NCBI GenBank assembly: GCA_024710805.1
Contig: JANJUB010000051.1
Coordinates: 1 to 34,815, forward strand
Reading direction: 5' to 3'
Source of the DNA: Fimbriimonadaceae bacterium
GTDB taxonomy: Bacteria > Armatimonadota > Fimbriimonadia > Fimbriimonadales > Fimbriimonadaceae
Length of the DNA stretch: 34,815 nucleotides
The notes beneath the pieces were generated by a model. It saw nothing but the letters and a program-made list of their open reading frames with translations, ran no database searches and was not told the origin of the DNA. This document shows, in pieces, positions 1 through 11,486 of this stretch (within the stretch, counting starts at the first letter, position 1; every line of letters begins with the position of its first letter). The position numbers were made by a program, and so were the translations under genes.

Positions 1-10
1 GGGGCGAACG

Positions 11-39
11 GATGCCCCGGTTTTGGAGACCGGGGCATC
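11..39 (-). terminator. Hairpin after the first PEP-CTERM gene
   Basis: A perfect 10-base inverted repeat (GATGCCCCGG at 11-20 and CCGGGGCATC at 30-39) with a 9-base loop lies ten bases beyond the stop codon of the minus-strand gene ending at 49. No T-run follows the stem on the minus strand, so it could be a rho-independent terminator without a U tract or an mRNA 3'-end stabiliser. Confidence 0.6.
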
Positions 40-48
40 CCGGAGGAC

Positions 49-579
49 TCAGCGACGACGACGGTTGAGGAGAGCCAGCCCACCCAAGGCGAGCACGGCC
101 AAGCCAGCCGGTTCAGGAACCGCCCCGGCGACGATGTAGATAGTGTCTTCCTCGTTTGGAAGGATGGGGGTCACGCGGACGTGATAGCCAAACCACTCTG
201 GCGTACCGGTAAGCGACGCATAGTTATGAGTCACCTGTTGCCCGGAGGTCAGGCCGGTATTGGGATTCGTATGCCAACCTGCAATCCCACCCGTGAACGA
301 GTAGTTGTCATGATACACCCATACGCCCTGATCTACTCCAGTTGCGACGAAGTCATCGTTATCATCAAGAAGAAAGACCGCAAACACGTCTGTAATCGAA
401 TAGGTCTGTGCCTGGTATACGAACTGGGCACCCAGACTTAAGGAAGTCTGCATATCCAAGCCCGTAAGTGACGAAGTAAGACCAAACAGTCCACTGATGA
501 GTTCAAAAGAAGCCCGATCTTGCGCCATGATGCTTGCGCTCACGGCAGTAGCTAAGGTGATGCTTAGGAGCCGTTTCAT
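49..579 (-). CDS. PEP-CTERM domain exported protein (paralogue A)
   Basis: This 176-residue protein has an N-terminal signal peptide (basic MKRLL, hydrophobic stretch, AQ at about residue 20). Its C-terminus is the classic PEP-CTERM tripartite signal: VPEPAG, a hydrophobic helix of about 15 residues, then an RRRR tail. In other bacteria such tails are recognised by an exosortase that processes and exports the protein to the cell surface or matrix. No exosortase gene is in this window. The middle is unrecognised, but it shares a GW-TNPNTGLT segment and an FGYHVRV-like segment with the neighbouring gene at 680-1228, so the two arose by tandem duplication. No Shine-Dalgarno is visible. A TAGCCT hexamer ends 6 bases before the ATG, suggesting a leaderless transcript. 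Function is unknown. Confidence 0.85.
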   Translation of the reverse strand: MKRLLSITLATAVSASIMAQDRASFELISGLFGLTSSLTGLDMQTSLSLGAQFVYQAQTYSITDVFAVFLLDDNDDFVATGVDQGVWVYHDNYSFTGGIAGWHTNPNTGLTSGQQVTHNYASLTGTPEWFGYHVRVTPILPNEEDTIYIVAGAVPEPAGLAVLALGGLALLNRRRR

Positions 580-616
580 ATCAATAGGCTACCGCACAAT
601 TGAGTCCAACATAATC

Positions 617-651
617 GATTTAGACCCCTTAATCATGAAGGGGTCTAAATC
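617..651 (-). terminator. Strong hairpin between the two PEP-CTERM genes
   Basis: A perfect 14-base inverted repeat (617-630 with 638-651, loop 631-637) lies 28 bases beyond the stop codon of the gene ending at 680. The sequence following it on the minus strand (GATTATGTTGG) is only mildly T-rich. The likely role is termination or 3'-end stabilisation of the upstream PEP-CTERM transcript, which makes the two paralogues separate transcription units. Confidence 0.75.
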
Positions 652-679
652 AATCTCACAGCTATTCAAAAACGCAGTT

Positions 680-1228
680 TTAGCTTCGCTTCCGACGTCG
701 CATCAGAGCGGCAGCGCCTAAGCCCAATGCGGCAATCGTTGCGGGTTCGGGCACGGGCGGAGCGGAACTGTTCTGGATGTAGAGCGTATCGCTACCACCA
801 GGCAGTTGGCCAGCGACCCGGACGTGATAACCAAAGCCCTCAGGCTGGCCGATCACGGACGTGAACGTGAGTGAGTTCGACCCACCCGGGGTGAGCCCCG
901 TGTTCGGATTGGTCTTCCAGCCACCGATACCGCCGATGCCAGCCCAGTTCGAATGCGAGTTCCAAACGCCGATGTCCTCACCCGTCGTCATGAGATCGTT
1001 GGTGTCGTCAAGAAGCCAAATACCGAAGACATCAGTAATGAAATACTGCTGCGCGTTCAGGATGAACGACGCATTGTTCGACAACGAAGTGTCCATCGTC
1101 ACTCCAGACAGCGATGAGGTTAAACCTGTCAGTCCCGTAACTACCTGAAACGAATTGCGACTCTGAGCTGATGTCAGAGCCGTCGCACCCAAAGCCAAAG
1201 CAATAAAAACACAACCCTTGGTGTACAT
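680..1228 (-). CDS. PEP-CTERM domain exported protein (paralogue B)
   Basis: This 182-residue protein starts at the ATG at 1228, which puts a proper signal peptide (MYTKG, hydrophobic core, TSAQ) at the N-terminus. A longer frame from 1261 would place a charged 11-residue stretch before it. The C-terminus carries VPEPAT, a hydrophobic helix and an RRRKRS tail, the PEP-CTERM sorting signal. The body resembles the protein at 49-579: a short aspartate cluster (LLDD), a GVW segment, GWKTNPNTGLTPG and FGYHVRV. No enzymatic motif is visible. It is probably a surface or matrix structural protein, an inference from the sorting signal only. The start lacks a clear ribosome binding site, and a TAGTAT box lies just 4 bases before the ATG. 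Confidence 0.83.
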   Translation of the reverse strand: MYTKGCVFIALALGATALTSAQSRNSFQVVTGLTGLTSSLSGVTMDTSLSNNASFILNAQQYFITDVFGIWLLDDTNDLMTTGEDIGVWNSHSNWAGIGGIGGWKTNPNTGLTPGGSNSLTFTSVIGQPEGFGYHVRVAGQLPGGSDTLYIQNSSAPPVPEPATIAALGLGAAALMRRRKRS

Positions 1229-1232
1229 ACAA

Positions 1233-1261
1233 ATACTAGAACGCCAACGGGAGAAAAACAA
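1233..1261 (-). promoter_or_regulatory. Possible promoter of PEP-CTERM gene B
   Basis: Reading the minus strand, TTGTTT (1256-1261) and TAGTAT (1233-1238) are separated by 17 bases and end 4 bases before the start codon at 1228. The -10 matches the consensus at 4 of 6 positions and the -35 at 3 of 6. The transcript would be essentially leaderless. Confidence 0.35.
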
Positions 1262-1295
1262 TCTCGAATCGAACGCCTATCCGCACAATTACCAG

Positions 1296-1595
1296 CTAAA
1301 GCTCGGGGGTTACTTCGACACGAATACCGATGGTGGCGATAATTTCCGCCGCCGCGCAGCACTCTTCCTCATTACCTACGTGTACGACCGAGTGCCCCAA
1401 ATGGTCGATCTCCCAGGTCTCAATCCATGCCTCTTCCGGTGAGCAACTCGTGGCAATGATCAAGATCGTTATGACCTCTTCGTACGTATTGGTCTCGTTG
1501 TTGAAGACCGTCACCAACCAGCGTTCGCCGCGGTTCTCATCCGCGGTGAACTCTTCCGGTCGAATCTCGATGGAGGGGTTTACGACTCGTCCCAC
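1296..1595 (-). CDS. ClpS-like adaptor protein, second of a tandem pair
   Basis: This is a 99-residue protein if started at the GTG at 1595. No ATG exists in the conserved part, and the GTG overlaps the end of the upstream ClpS-like gene by 16 bases, implying translational coupling. It shows the ClpS fold signature: W-V-VFNNE-N-EEV near residues 26-41, then EEA-IE-WE and a short tail of beta-type residues. ClpS normally delivers N-degron substrates to ClpA/ClpC. Aligned with E. coli ClpS, the substrate-amino-group residues N34-D35-D36 are N32-N33-E34 here, and the conserved His66 position is Asp64 (the next residue is His65). The classic N-degron pocket is therefore doubly altered. It may bind other clients or only the Clp ATPase. 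Family assignment is by pattern. Confidence 0.7.
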   Translation of the reverse strand: MGRVVNPSIEIRPEEFTADENRGERWLVTVFNNETNTYEEVITILIIATSCSPEEAWIETWEIDHLGHSVVHVGNEEECCAAAEIIATIGIRVEVTPEL

Positions 1596-1870
1596 TCTCG
1601 CTGCACCACGGTCCTCACCCCGATCGTCGAGATCATAGCAGCGACAACCTCGCACTCGGTTCGATCGGCAAAGTGGCACGGTGCCTTGCCGTACGTGTGG
1701 GCCTCCCATGCCTCGATGAACGCCTCTTCGGCCATGCAGCCCGTCGCCTTCATGAGGACGCCGATGACCTCATCGAACGAGTTGAACTCGTTATTGAAGA
1801 TCATCACCATCCAACGGCCGGTGCCGTTGGTCGACTCGATGACTTCAGGAAACAGGATTGGACGACTCAT
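1580..1870 (-). CDS. ClpS-like adaptor protein, first of a tandem pair
   Basis: This 96-residue protein has the ClpS core: RWMVMIFNNEFNSFDEVI (residues 19-36), an EEA-containing helix, and AHTYGKA (57-63), which matches the VHYQGKA segment of E. coli ClpS. The spacing from the first Asn (26) to His58 is 32 residues, as between Asn34 and His66 in E. coli. The two pocket aspartates (35, 36) are replaced by Asn27 and Glu28. Established role of the family: adaptor handing N-degron proteins to a Clp ATPase. Whether this member still binds N-degrons is uncertain. It lies 35 bases after the aldehyde dehydrogenase gene and overlaps the next ClpS-like gene by 16 bases, so the three may be cotranscribed. 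Confidence 0.75.
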   Translation of the reverse strand: MSRPILFPEVIESTNGTGRWMVMIFNNEFNSFDEVIGVLMKATGCMAEEAFIEAWEAHTYGKAPCHFADRTECEVVAAMISTIGVRTVVQREWDES

Positions 1871-1905
1871 CTCGCTATCTCATTGTAATGCAAGTTTTGC
1901 GCCGA

Positions 1906-4182
1906 TCACTCACCGTAGGGCACCCACACGTTCTTCACTTGAGTACATCGGCGGAGCAATTCGTCGACCTGTGGGTCACGCCAATCCGGTTCGCTGCCGG
2001 TCCACGTCTGCTTCAGATTCGCCGTCGAACGTAACTCGACGTCCCTCCGCTCGGCATCGCTCCCGAAAGCAAAAATTGCATCGACGCCATCGTGATCCGC
2101 CAGCGTGGCCACGAGTTCCTCACGCAAACCGGTGACGATGTTCACGACCCCTGCCGGGATGTCGCTCGCCTCCAAGACTCGGTAGAGCGCTGCGGCAGGC
2201 AGCGGGTTCGTCTCGCTTGGAATCAGGACCATCCCGTTCCCCATACCGATGCCGGCCGCGATCAGAGTCACCAGGGCGAGGAGAGGCGCGTGGTCGGGCA
2301 GGATCGCAGCGACAACCCCGATCGGTTCGTTCTGTGTGTAAGCCATCCCTCGGCTGGGCACAGCGTGGACCCGCCCTTCGAACTTGTCCACCCGGCCCGC
2401 GATCCGAAACACGGCTTCCGTTGCGGCTTCGATCTCCTCAAGAGAAGCTCCGAAGACGTCAGCCCGCTGTAGGTTCTCCGCCAAGTAGTACAGCACTTGC
2501 GACCGCAGATAGGCGGTTGACTTCTGCCAACCGGGCTGAGCGGAGCGTGCCGCCTCGACCGCGTTGCGGATGTCTTTGCGGTTGCCGCGGGCGATTTCGT
2601 GCCCGTGGATCACCAGGCTGTATCCTGAATCGGGGCGCACCTGCTTTCCGCCGATGTAAAGCTTGTGTGTGCGATCGATGAGGTCGCTAGCGGCCACAGG
2701 GTCGCCGGCTGCTTCGAACTGGCGCTTGACGTGGTGCCGTGGCTTCACATACTCGTGTAGGCCCTCGAGCCCGCCTTCACGCCCAAAGCCGCTCTCGCGA
2801 TAACCACCAAAGCCCGAGGACGCATCAAACTGGTTCGTGCAGTTAATCCACACCGTGCCCGCCTTCACCCGAGAGGCGATATCGAATGCGAGATTGAGGT
2901 TCTCCGACCACACGCTCGCCGCTAGACCATAAACCGTGTTGTTCGCGAGGTCGACGGCCTCCGCCGGCGTTCGGAAGGGCATGGCCACCAGCACCGGGCC
3001 AAAGATCTCCTCTTGCGCAACCGTCGAGGCCGGGCTCACGTTGGTCAACAACGTCGGCGGGTAGTACCAACCTTCTGAGGGGCATGCGCCGGCCTGAAAT
3101 AGTTCGGCTCCCTCATTCACCCCCACTGTCACGAGTTCTTGGATGCGATCTCGCTGCACGGGAGCGACGATTGCGCCGATGTCCACGGCCTTGTCCAGCG
3201 GATCACCAACCCGCAAAGTCTGCATGCGGCGTCGCACCTTGTTCAGCACGACATCTGCGACCGACTCTTGCACCAGCAAGCGCGATCCCGCGCAGCACAC
3301 CTGTCCCTGGTTGAACCAGATCGCGTCGACCAAACCCTCGACTGCCCCATCGAGATCGGCGTCATCAAAGATGATGAACGGCGACTTGCCCCCGAGTTCA
3401 AGCGAAAGCTTCTTCCCCGTTCCGGCCGTCGCCCGCCGAATGATCCGGCCGACCTCGGTTGAACCGGTGAAGGCGATCTTGTCGATGTCGGGATGCTCGA
3501 CGATGGCTTGCCCCGTCCTCCCATCGCCGGTGACGATGTTGACGACGCCGGCAGGCAGGCCAACCTCGGCGCAGATTTCGGCGAACAGCAACGCAGTCAG
3601 CGGCGTGAATTCGGCTGGCTTCATCACCACCGTGTTTCCGAGCGCGATGGCCGGGGCAATCTTCCAGGCAAGCATCAGCAGGGGGAAGTTCCACGGGATG
3701 ATTTGCCCGCAAACGCCTACCGGCTCGTGATCGGGAAGCATGTCCGTGACCCCTGCATGGTAGTAAAAGTGACGTGCCACGAGCGGAATGTCGAGGTCCC
3801 GAGTCTCACGGATAGGTTTTCCGTTATTTAGGGACTCTAATACAGCGAACAAACGGGAGTGCTTCTGAATATGGCGCGCGATCGCGTAAAGGTAGCGCCC
3901 CCGCTCGATGCCCGCCAACGCCGCCCACTTGGGTTGGGCTTCACGTGCGGCCCGAACCGCCCGATCCACTAAGTCGTCGCTAGCCTGGGCGACGGTGGCA
4001 ATGGCTTTCCCGGTGCCGGGCGAAAAAACCTCGAACTGGTCTTCCACCGCGTGCCACGCGCCGTCGATGTACACGCCGAACCGTCGGCTACGATCGTCGA
4101 GCCAAGCCTGCGCGAGCTTTGGGTCCTCGGGTGCGGGGCCGTAGGGCAAGGTGTCGTACAACTCGGAGACGGTCACTTCCAT
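1906..4182 (-). CDS. Two-domain aldehyde dehydrogenase, ALDH16-like
   Basis: This 758-residue NAD(P)-dependent aldehyde dehydrogenase carries an extra C-terminal half-domain. Residues 1 to about 490 form a complete ALDH: PWNFPLLML, the cofactor loop FTGSTEVG, the general base Glu262 in LELGGKSP and the nucleophile Cys296 in GQVCCAGSR. The Glu-Cys spacing of 34 equals that of human ALDH2. Residues from about 505 to the end form a second ALDH-like segment with a coenzyme-domain pattern (NEPIGVVAAILPDHAPLLAL, IPAGVVNIVTG) but no catalytic cysteine region. This architecture matches the ALDH16 family, in which bacterial members keep the cysteine and the C-terminal domain is non-catalytic. The substrate cannot be read from sequence. 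There is no ribosome binding site; TACAAT abuts the ATG and lies 6 bases before an in-frame GTG at codon 3, so the true start may be that GTG. Confidence 0.92.
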   Translation of the reverse strand: MEVTVSELYDTLPYGPAPEDPKLAQAWLDDRSRRFGVYIDGAWHAVEDQFEVFSPGTGKAIATVAQASDDLVDRAVRAAREAQPKWAALAGIERGRYLYAIARHIQKHSRLFAVLESLNNGKPIRETRDLDIPLVARHFYYHAGVTDMLPDHEPVGVCGQIIPWNFPLLMLAWKIAPAIALGNTVVMKPAEFTPLTALLFAEICAEVGLPAGVVNIVTGDGRTGQAIVEHPDIDKIAFTGSTEVGRIIRRATAGTGKKLSLELGGKSPFIIFDDADLDGAVEGLVDAIWFNQGQVCCAGSRLLVQESVADVVLNKVRRRMQTLRVGDPLDKAVDIGAIVAPVQRDRIQELVTVGVNEGAELFQAGACPSEGWYYPPTLLTNVSPASTVAQEEIFGPVLVAMPFRTPAEAVDLANNTVYGLAASVWSENLNLAFDIASRVKAGTVWINCTNQFDASSGFGGYRESGFGREGGLEGLHEYVKPRHHVKRQFEAAGDPVAASDLIDRTHKLYIGGKQVRPDSGYSLVIHGHEIARGNRKDIRNAVEAARSAQPGWQKSTAYLRSQVLYYLAENLQRADVFGASLEEIEAATEAVFRIAGRVDKFEGRVHAVPSRGMAYTQNEPIGVVAAILPDHAPLLALVTLIAAGIGMGNGMVLIPSETNPLPAAALYRVLEASDIPAGVVNIVTGLREELVATLADHDGVDAIFAFGSDAERRDVELRSTANLKQTWTGSEPDWRDPQVDELLRRCTQVKNVWVPYGE

Positions 4183-4221
4183 ATTGTAGCGGGCGGCGCC
4201 GCTTAACGACAGACAAAACTA

Positions 4222-4257
4222 AGGGCCCCGGCTGCCATAAGAGGCGGCCGGGGCCCT
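4222..4257 (-). terminator. Rho-independent terminator of rpoB
   Basis: An 11-base perfect stem (AGGGCCCCGGC at 4222-4232 with GCCGGGGCCCT at 4247-4257) extends inward by another 3 pairs. On the minus strand it is followed by TTAGTTTTGT, a T-rich tract. It sits 10 bases past the rpoB stop and ends the rpoB transcript before the aldehyde dehydrogenase gene. Confidence 0.85.
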
Positions 4258-4267
4258 AGTCCTTAGC

Positions 4268-8278
<4,011 letters not shown>

Positions 8279-8371
8279 CAGACCTCCGGGGCGTTGGGCG
8301 CGAACGTTCATTCTACCCGGCCCCGACGCGCTAGGGTCAAGAGGACAGCCCAATATTCGACGAAACGGTGA

Positions 8372-9757
8372 CTACGCCGTTCGTCGCTTGCGAGAACTCA
8401 GCAGCTTGGTGCGATCTCGATACTTGTTGACGGTTCTTCGAGCGACTTCGACGCCCTTCTTCTTCAGAATCGCCGCAATCTGCTCGTCGGAGAGGGGATT
8501 GCCCGGGTTTTCCGTCGCCAAAATATCCTCGATCATCTTCTGCACGCGCAGCGCGGGCTTGAAAAAGACCTCGAAGGCGACCACTTCCCCATTGCCGATC
8601 TGAACAAACTTGCCCATGGTGGCGCGGCTGATCGTGCTCTCGTGAACCCCCAAGTCTCGGGCCAGTTGGGTTCGCGTAAGCGCCTTCAGGAACTGATACT
8701 GCCCCGTCGTCACAAATCCGCTCTGGTGCTCCAGCAAATACTCGCCGATCCGCCGGAGCGTCAATCGGCGCTGGTGGACGCTCTGAATGAAGTTCGCCGC
8801 TCGCTTCACATACTCGGTCACGTGTCTGCGCTCTTCCTTGTCGGGATGGGCTGCCTTCCGCATCTGCTCGAAACGAACCCGATAGGCGCGGTTGATGCTG
8901 AGCGAGTTCGGGTCGGCGCCGCGGACATCGACGTGCCAGCCGGTCTCGTCGTGACTCAAGATCAAGTCCGGAACGACCGACGGCATTCGGATCGCCCGGG
9001 AGGTCGTCACATGACCCGGGCAGAACGTTTCGCCGGGGTACGGGCAGAGCTGCAAGATGGCCTTGAACGCTTGTTCGACCACCTCGGGCAGCGCCCGGTA
9101 ACGGCGAGCGATCCGCATCGGCTTTCGCGCCAAGAAATCGTCGAGGTGATGCTTCAGGATCAGCCGGGCGAGCTTCGACTCGATCGTATCGTCGTCGCGA
9201 AGTTGAAGCAGCAAGCACTCTTCGACGGTCGTCGCGCCAACTCCAGCCGGCTCGCAACGACGCAGATGACTCAAAACCAACTCGACTTCCTCGAGCGTGT
9301 AGCTGGTCGCCAGCGAAATCTCCTCGACCGGCGTAGCCAGGTAGCCCTTCTCGTTGATGCACTCGACCAGATACTCCGCCAGCGGTTCGAGGTTTTTCGG
9401 CACCATGGGCAACAGCTGGGCCCGCAGGTGCTCCCAAAGCGAGGTGGTGGTTGACGCAAGATCGGTCCAGTCGACCGAGTCATCGTCGTTGGGCAGGCTG
9501 CGCTGGAACTCGAAGTCCTCGCTTGAGGGTCGCAGCTCATGCGGAGCGATCGCCCGCAAAATCGCCTCGTCGGTGATCGGAGGCTGTTCCTCTTCGAGCC
9601 GCTCAAGAGCAGGATTCTCGTTGATTTCGGCGTCGATCGCCTGCTCGAGCTCCTGCTGCGTCAACGCCAGAATCTGGCTGGTTAACACGATCTTTGGGTC
9701 GACTCGCAACCCAAGACCCGATTCGATACGTGTCCAGTTTCGTACGCCCTGACTCAC
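8372..9757 (-). CDS. rpoN: RNA polymerase sigma-54 factor
   Basis: This is a 461-residue sigma-54. The N-terminal activator-interacting region (LTSQILALTQQELEQAIDAEINENPAL) is followed by an acidic linker, the core-binding domain, a helix-turn-helix (LARDLGVHESTISRATMGKFVQ) and the RpoN box ARRTVNKYRD near the C-terminus, which contacts the -24 element. Sigma-54 holoenzyme needs AAA+ enhancer-binding proteins; none is encoded in this window. The start chosen is GTG at 9757, preceded by GAGG at 8 bases. A TTG at 9790 would add 11 residues but has no ribosome binding site. The gene diverges from pyrF and precedes rpoB on the same strand with a 93-base gap, so cotranscription with rpoB is possible. 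Confidence 0.96.
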   Translation of the reverse strand: MSQGVRNWTRIESGLGLRVDPKIVLTSQILALTQQELEQAIDAEINENPALERLEEEQPPITDEAILRAIAPHELRPSSEDFEFQRSLPNDDDSVDWTDLASTTTSLWEHLRAQLLPMVPKNLEPLAEYLVECINEKGYLATPVEEISLATSYTLEEVELVLSHLRRCEPAGVGATTVEECLLLQLRDDDTIESKLARLILKHHLDDFLARKPMRIARRYRALPEVVEQAFKAILQLCPYPGETFCPGHVTTSRAIRMPSVVPDLILSHDETGWHVDVRGADPNSLSINRAYRVRFEQMRKAAHPDKEERRHVTEYVKRAANFIQSVHQRRLTLRRIGEYLLEHQSGFVTTGQYQFLKALTRTQLARDLGVHESTISRATMGKFVQIGNGEVVAFEVFFKPALRVQKMIEDILATENPGNPLSDEQIAAILKKKGVEVARRTVNKYRDRTKLLSSRKRRTA

Positions 9758-9855
9758 CGCTGTTCCCTCAAGTGAGGTATCGGCATCCAAAAGGGTCGAT
9801 CAACCCGGAAGGATTGCGGGCTTCTGCGTGTACACTGAAGTTCGGAGATCACATC

Positions 9856-10563
9856 ATGGGTATTCGCAAGGTTATCTGCGCGCTAGATACGGGCGATTTG
9901 GGAGAAGCGCTCCGGATTGTTCGTCGTCTGGCCCCCAGAATCTCGCGATTCAAGGTGGGCCATGCCCTAACCTTGCCCCACGGGCTTGATGTGCTTGCCC
10001 AACTCCAAGACGCGGGCGCCTCGAAGATCTTCCTCGACCTGAAGTTTCACGACATTCCGAACTCGGTCGCGCTGGCCGTTCGAGAAGCGGCCCGCCACCG
10101 CGTGTGGATGATGACGCTCCACATCGCCGGCGGCCCGGCCATGATGACCGCCGCCGTCGAGGAAGCCCGGTCCTTTGGCGAAGAACAAGCCCCGAACCTC
10201 GTCGGCGTTTCCGTGCTCACGTCGCTCGATCAGCACGTGCTGACCGACCATCTTGGCGTCAATCGGTCTCTGGAAGATCATATGGTGTATCTGTCCAAGC
10301 TCGCGATCGACTGCGGAATGGACGGCGTCGTGTGCTCGTGCCATGAAATCAAGCCGATCCGCGCAGTCGTTGGCCACGGCATCATCGTCACGCCGGGGAT
10401 TCGCTTGGCCCACGGCGAAACCCACGATCAGCAGCGAGTCGGCACCGCAAAGCAAGCCTTGGGAGATGGCGCTGACTATCTGGTGATCGGCCGCGCCCTC
10501 ACCGATTCGCCCGACATCGACTTGACCCTGGCCGCCTTGGGATTCGAGACCGTCGGTTCGTGA
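9856..10563 (+). CDS. pyrF: Orotidine 5'-phosphate decarboxylase
   Basis: This 235-residue enzyme converts OMP to UMP, the last step of de novo pyrimidine synthesis, in the cytoplasm. The catalytic signature DLKFHDIPNS gives Asp61, Lys63 and Asp66 in the D-x-K-x-x-D arrangement. A TIM-barrel phosphate-binding end is seen in VTPGIR and YLVIGRALT. The ATG at 9856 has GGAG 8 bases upstream; longer frames starting at 9694 would run into rpoN's 5' end. The stop overlaps the mutY start (GTGA), so mutY is translationally coupled. Confidence 0.96.
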   Translation: MGIRKVICALDTGDLGEALRIVRRLAPRISRFKVGHALTLPHGLDVLAQLQDAGASKIFLDLKFHDIPNSVALAVREAARHRVWMMTLHIAGGPAMMTAAVEEARSFGEEQAPNLVGVSVLTSLDQHVLTDHLGVNRSLEDHMVYLSKLAIDCGMDGVVCSCHEIKPIRAVVGHGIIVTPGIRLAHGETHDQQRVGTAKQALGDGADYLVIGRALTDSPDIDLTLAALGFETVGS

Positions 10564-11486
10564 GTCTGCTGGATTGGTACGACCGACACGGTCGCGACCT
10601 GCCTTGGCGTCGTACCCGCGACCCCTACGCCGTATGGGTCAGCGAAGTGATGCTCCAGCAAACCCAAGTCGCGACCGTCCTTCCCTACTACGAGCGATGG
10701 ATGGCCCGATTCCCGACCGCGGCGTCGCTGGCGAACGCGGATGACGAGACCATCCTCGCCCATTGGCAGGGCCTGGGCTACTACCGCCGATGCCGCAATC
10801 TGCTCGAGGGCGTGCGCCAATGTGTGGCCAACGGCTTTCCCATGGGTCATGACGCCTGGCGAGCGATGCCCGGAGTCGGCGATTACACCGCCGCCGCGCT
10901 CGCATCGATCCTCGACGGCGAACCCACGCCCGTCGTCGATGGCAATGTCGAGCGCGTTTACGCGCGAGTCTGCGCCGACCCGTCAACCGGAGACACGCGC
11001 AGAAAAGCCGCCCGAGCCTGGGCGCAAAAGCTGATCTCCCACGAGCGACCCGGCGATTGGAACCAAGCGATCATGGAGCTCGGCGCAACCGTCTGCCGCC
11101 CGCGTCAACCCAAGTGCCCGACCTGCCCGCTCCTCAGCGAATGCCGCGCCCACGCCGAAGGCCGAGTCCACGAGTTCCCCACCCCCAAGCCGCGGCCCGA
11201 AACCCTCAACATCGACCGTTGCGTCGGCATCTACCGACGAGACAACACCATCGCCCTCACCCAAGCCGAGGAAGGCGATTGGTGGACCGGGCTTTGGATC
11301 CTGCCTCCCGCCACAGGCCCCGAGTACGCGCGAGTCACCACGACGGTCACCCGCCATCGCGTGACGCTCATCGCCGTCGAACCCGACGAGCCGCCAACCA
11401 ACATCATGTGGATCAAGCGAGAAGACCTCGCCGACATCCCCATCCCCGCGCCCTTCCGAAAGCTGCTGGCTAAGCTCGGGATTTGA
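10560..11486 (+). CDS. mutY: A/G-specific adenine glycosylase
   Basis: This 308-residue base-excision repair enzyme removes adenine mispaired with 8-oxoguanine. Residues 1 to about 200 hold the HhH-GPD fold: catalytic Glu29 in SEVMLQQTQV, the helix-hairpin-helix MPGVGDYTAAA (103-113) and Asp127 in VVDGNVERV. The iron-sulfur ligands follow the C-x6-C-x2-C-x5-C spacing (CRPRQPKCPTCPLLSEC). The C-terminal MutT-like 8-oxoG recognition domain is present but compact, with TRHRVTL where many MutY proteins have an F-S-H loop. The start is a GTG overlapping the pyrF stop by 4 bases. Its 3' end overlaps the convergent oxidoreductase gene by 17 bases. It is shorter than the 350-residue E. coli enzyme, mostly in the C-terminal domain. 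Confidence 0.95.
   Translation: MSLLDWYDRHGRDLPWRRTRDPYAVWVSEVMLQQTQVATVLPYYERWMARFPTAASLANADDETILAHWQGLGYYRRCRNLLEGVRQCVANGFPMGHDAWRAMPGVGDYTAAALASILDGEPTPVVDGNVERVYARVCADPSTGDTRRKAARAWAQKLISHERPGDWNQAIMELGATVCRPRQPKCPTCPLLSECRAHAEGRVHEFPTPKPRPETLNIDRCVGIYRRDNTIALTQAEEGDWWTGLWILPPATGPEYARVTTTVTRHRVTLIAVEPDEPPTNIMWIKREDLADIPIPAPFRKLLAKLGI

Noticed and set aside
1673-1689. Possible sigma-54 promoter (TGGCACG followed by TTGCC)
   Set aside because: The spacing between the GG and GC elements is one base too long, it lies inside the ClpS-like coding sequence, and no suitable gene starts downstream on the plus strand.
8642-9454. Long open frame antisense to rpoN
   Set aside because: Same reason: a shadow of a GC-rich gene. 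The translation has no recognisable domain, and rpoN is complete with its RpoN box.
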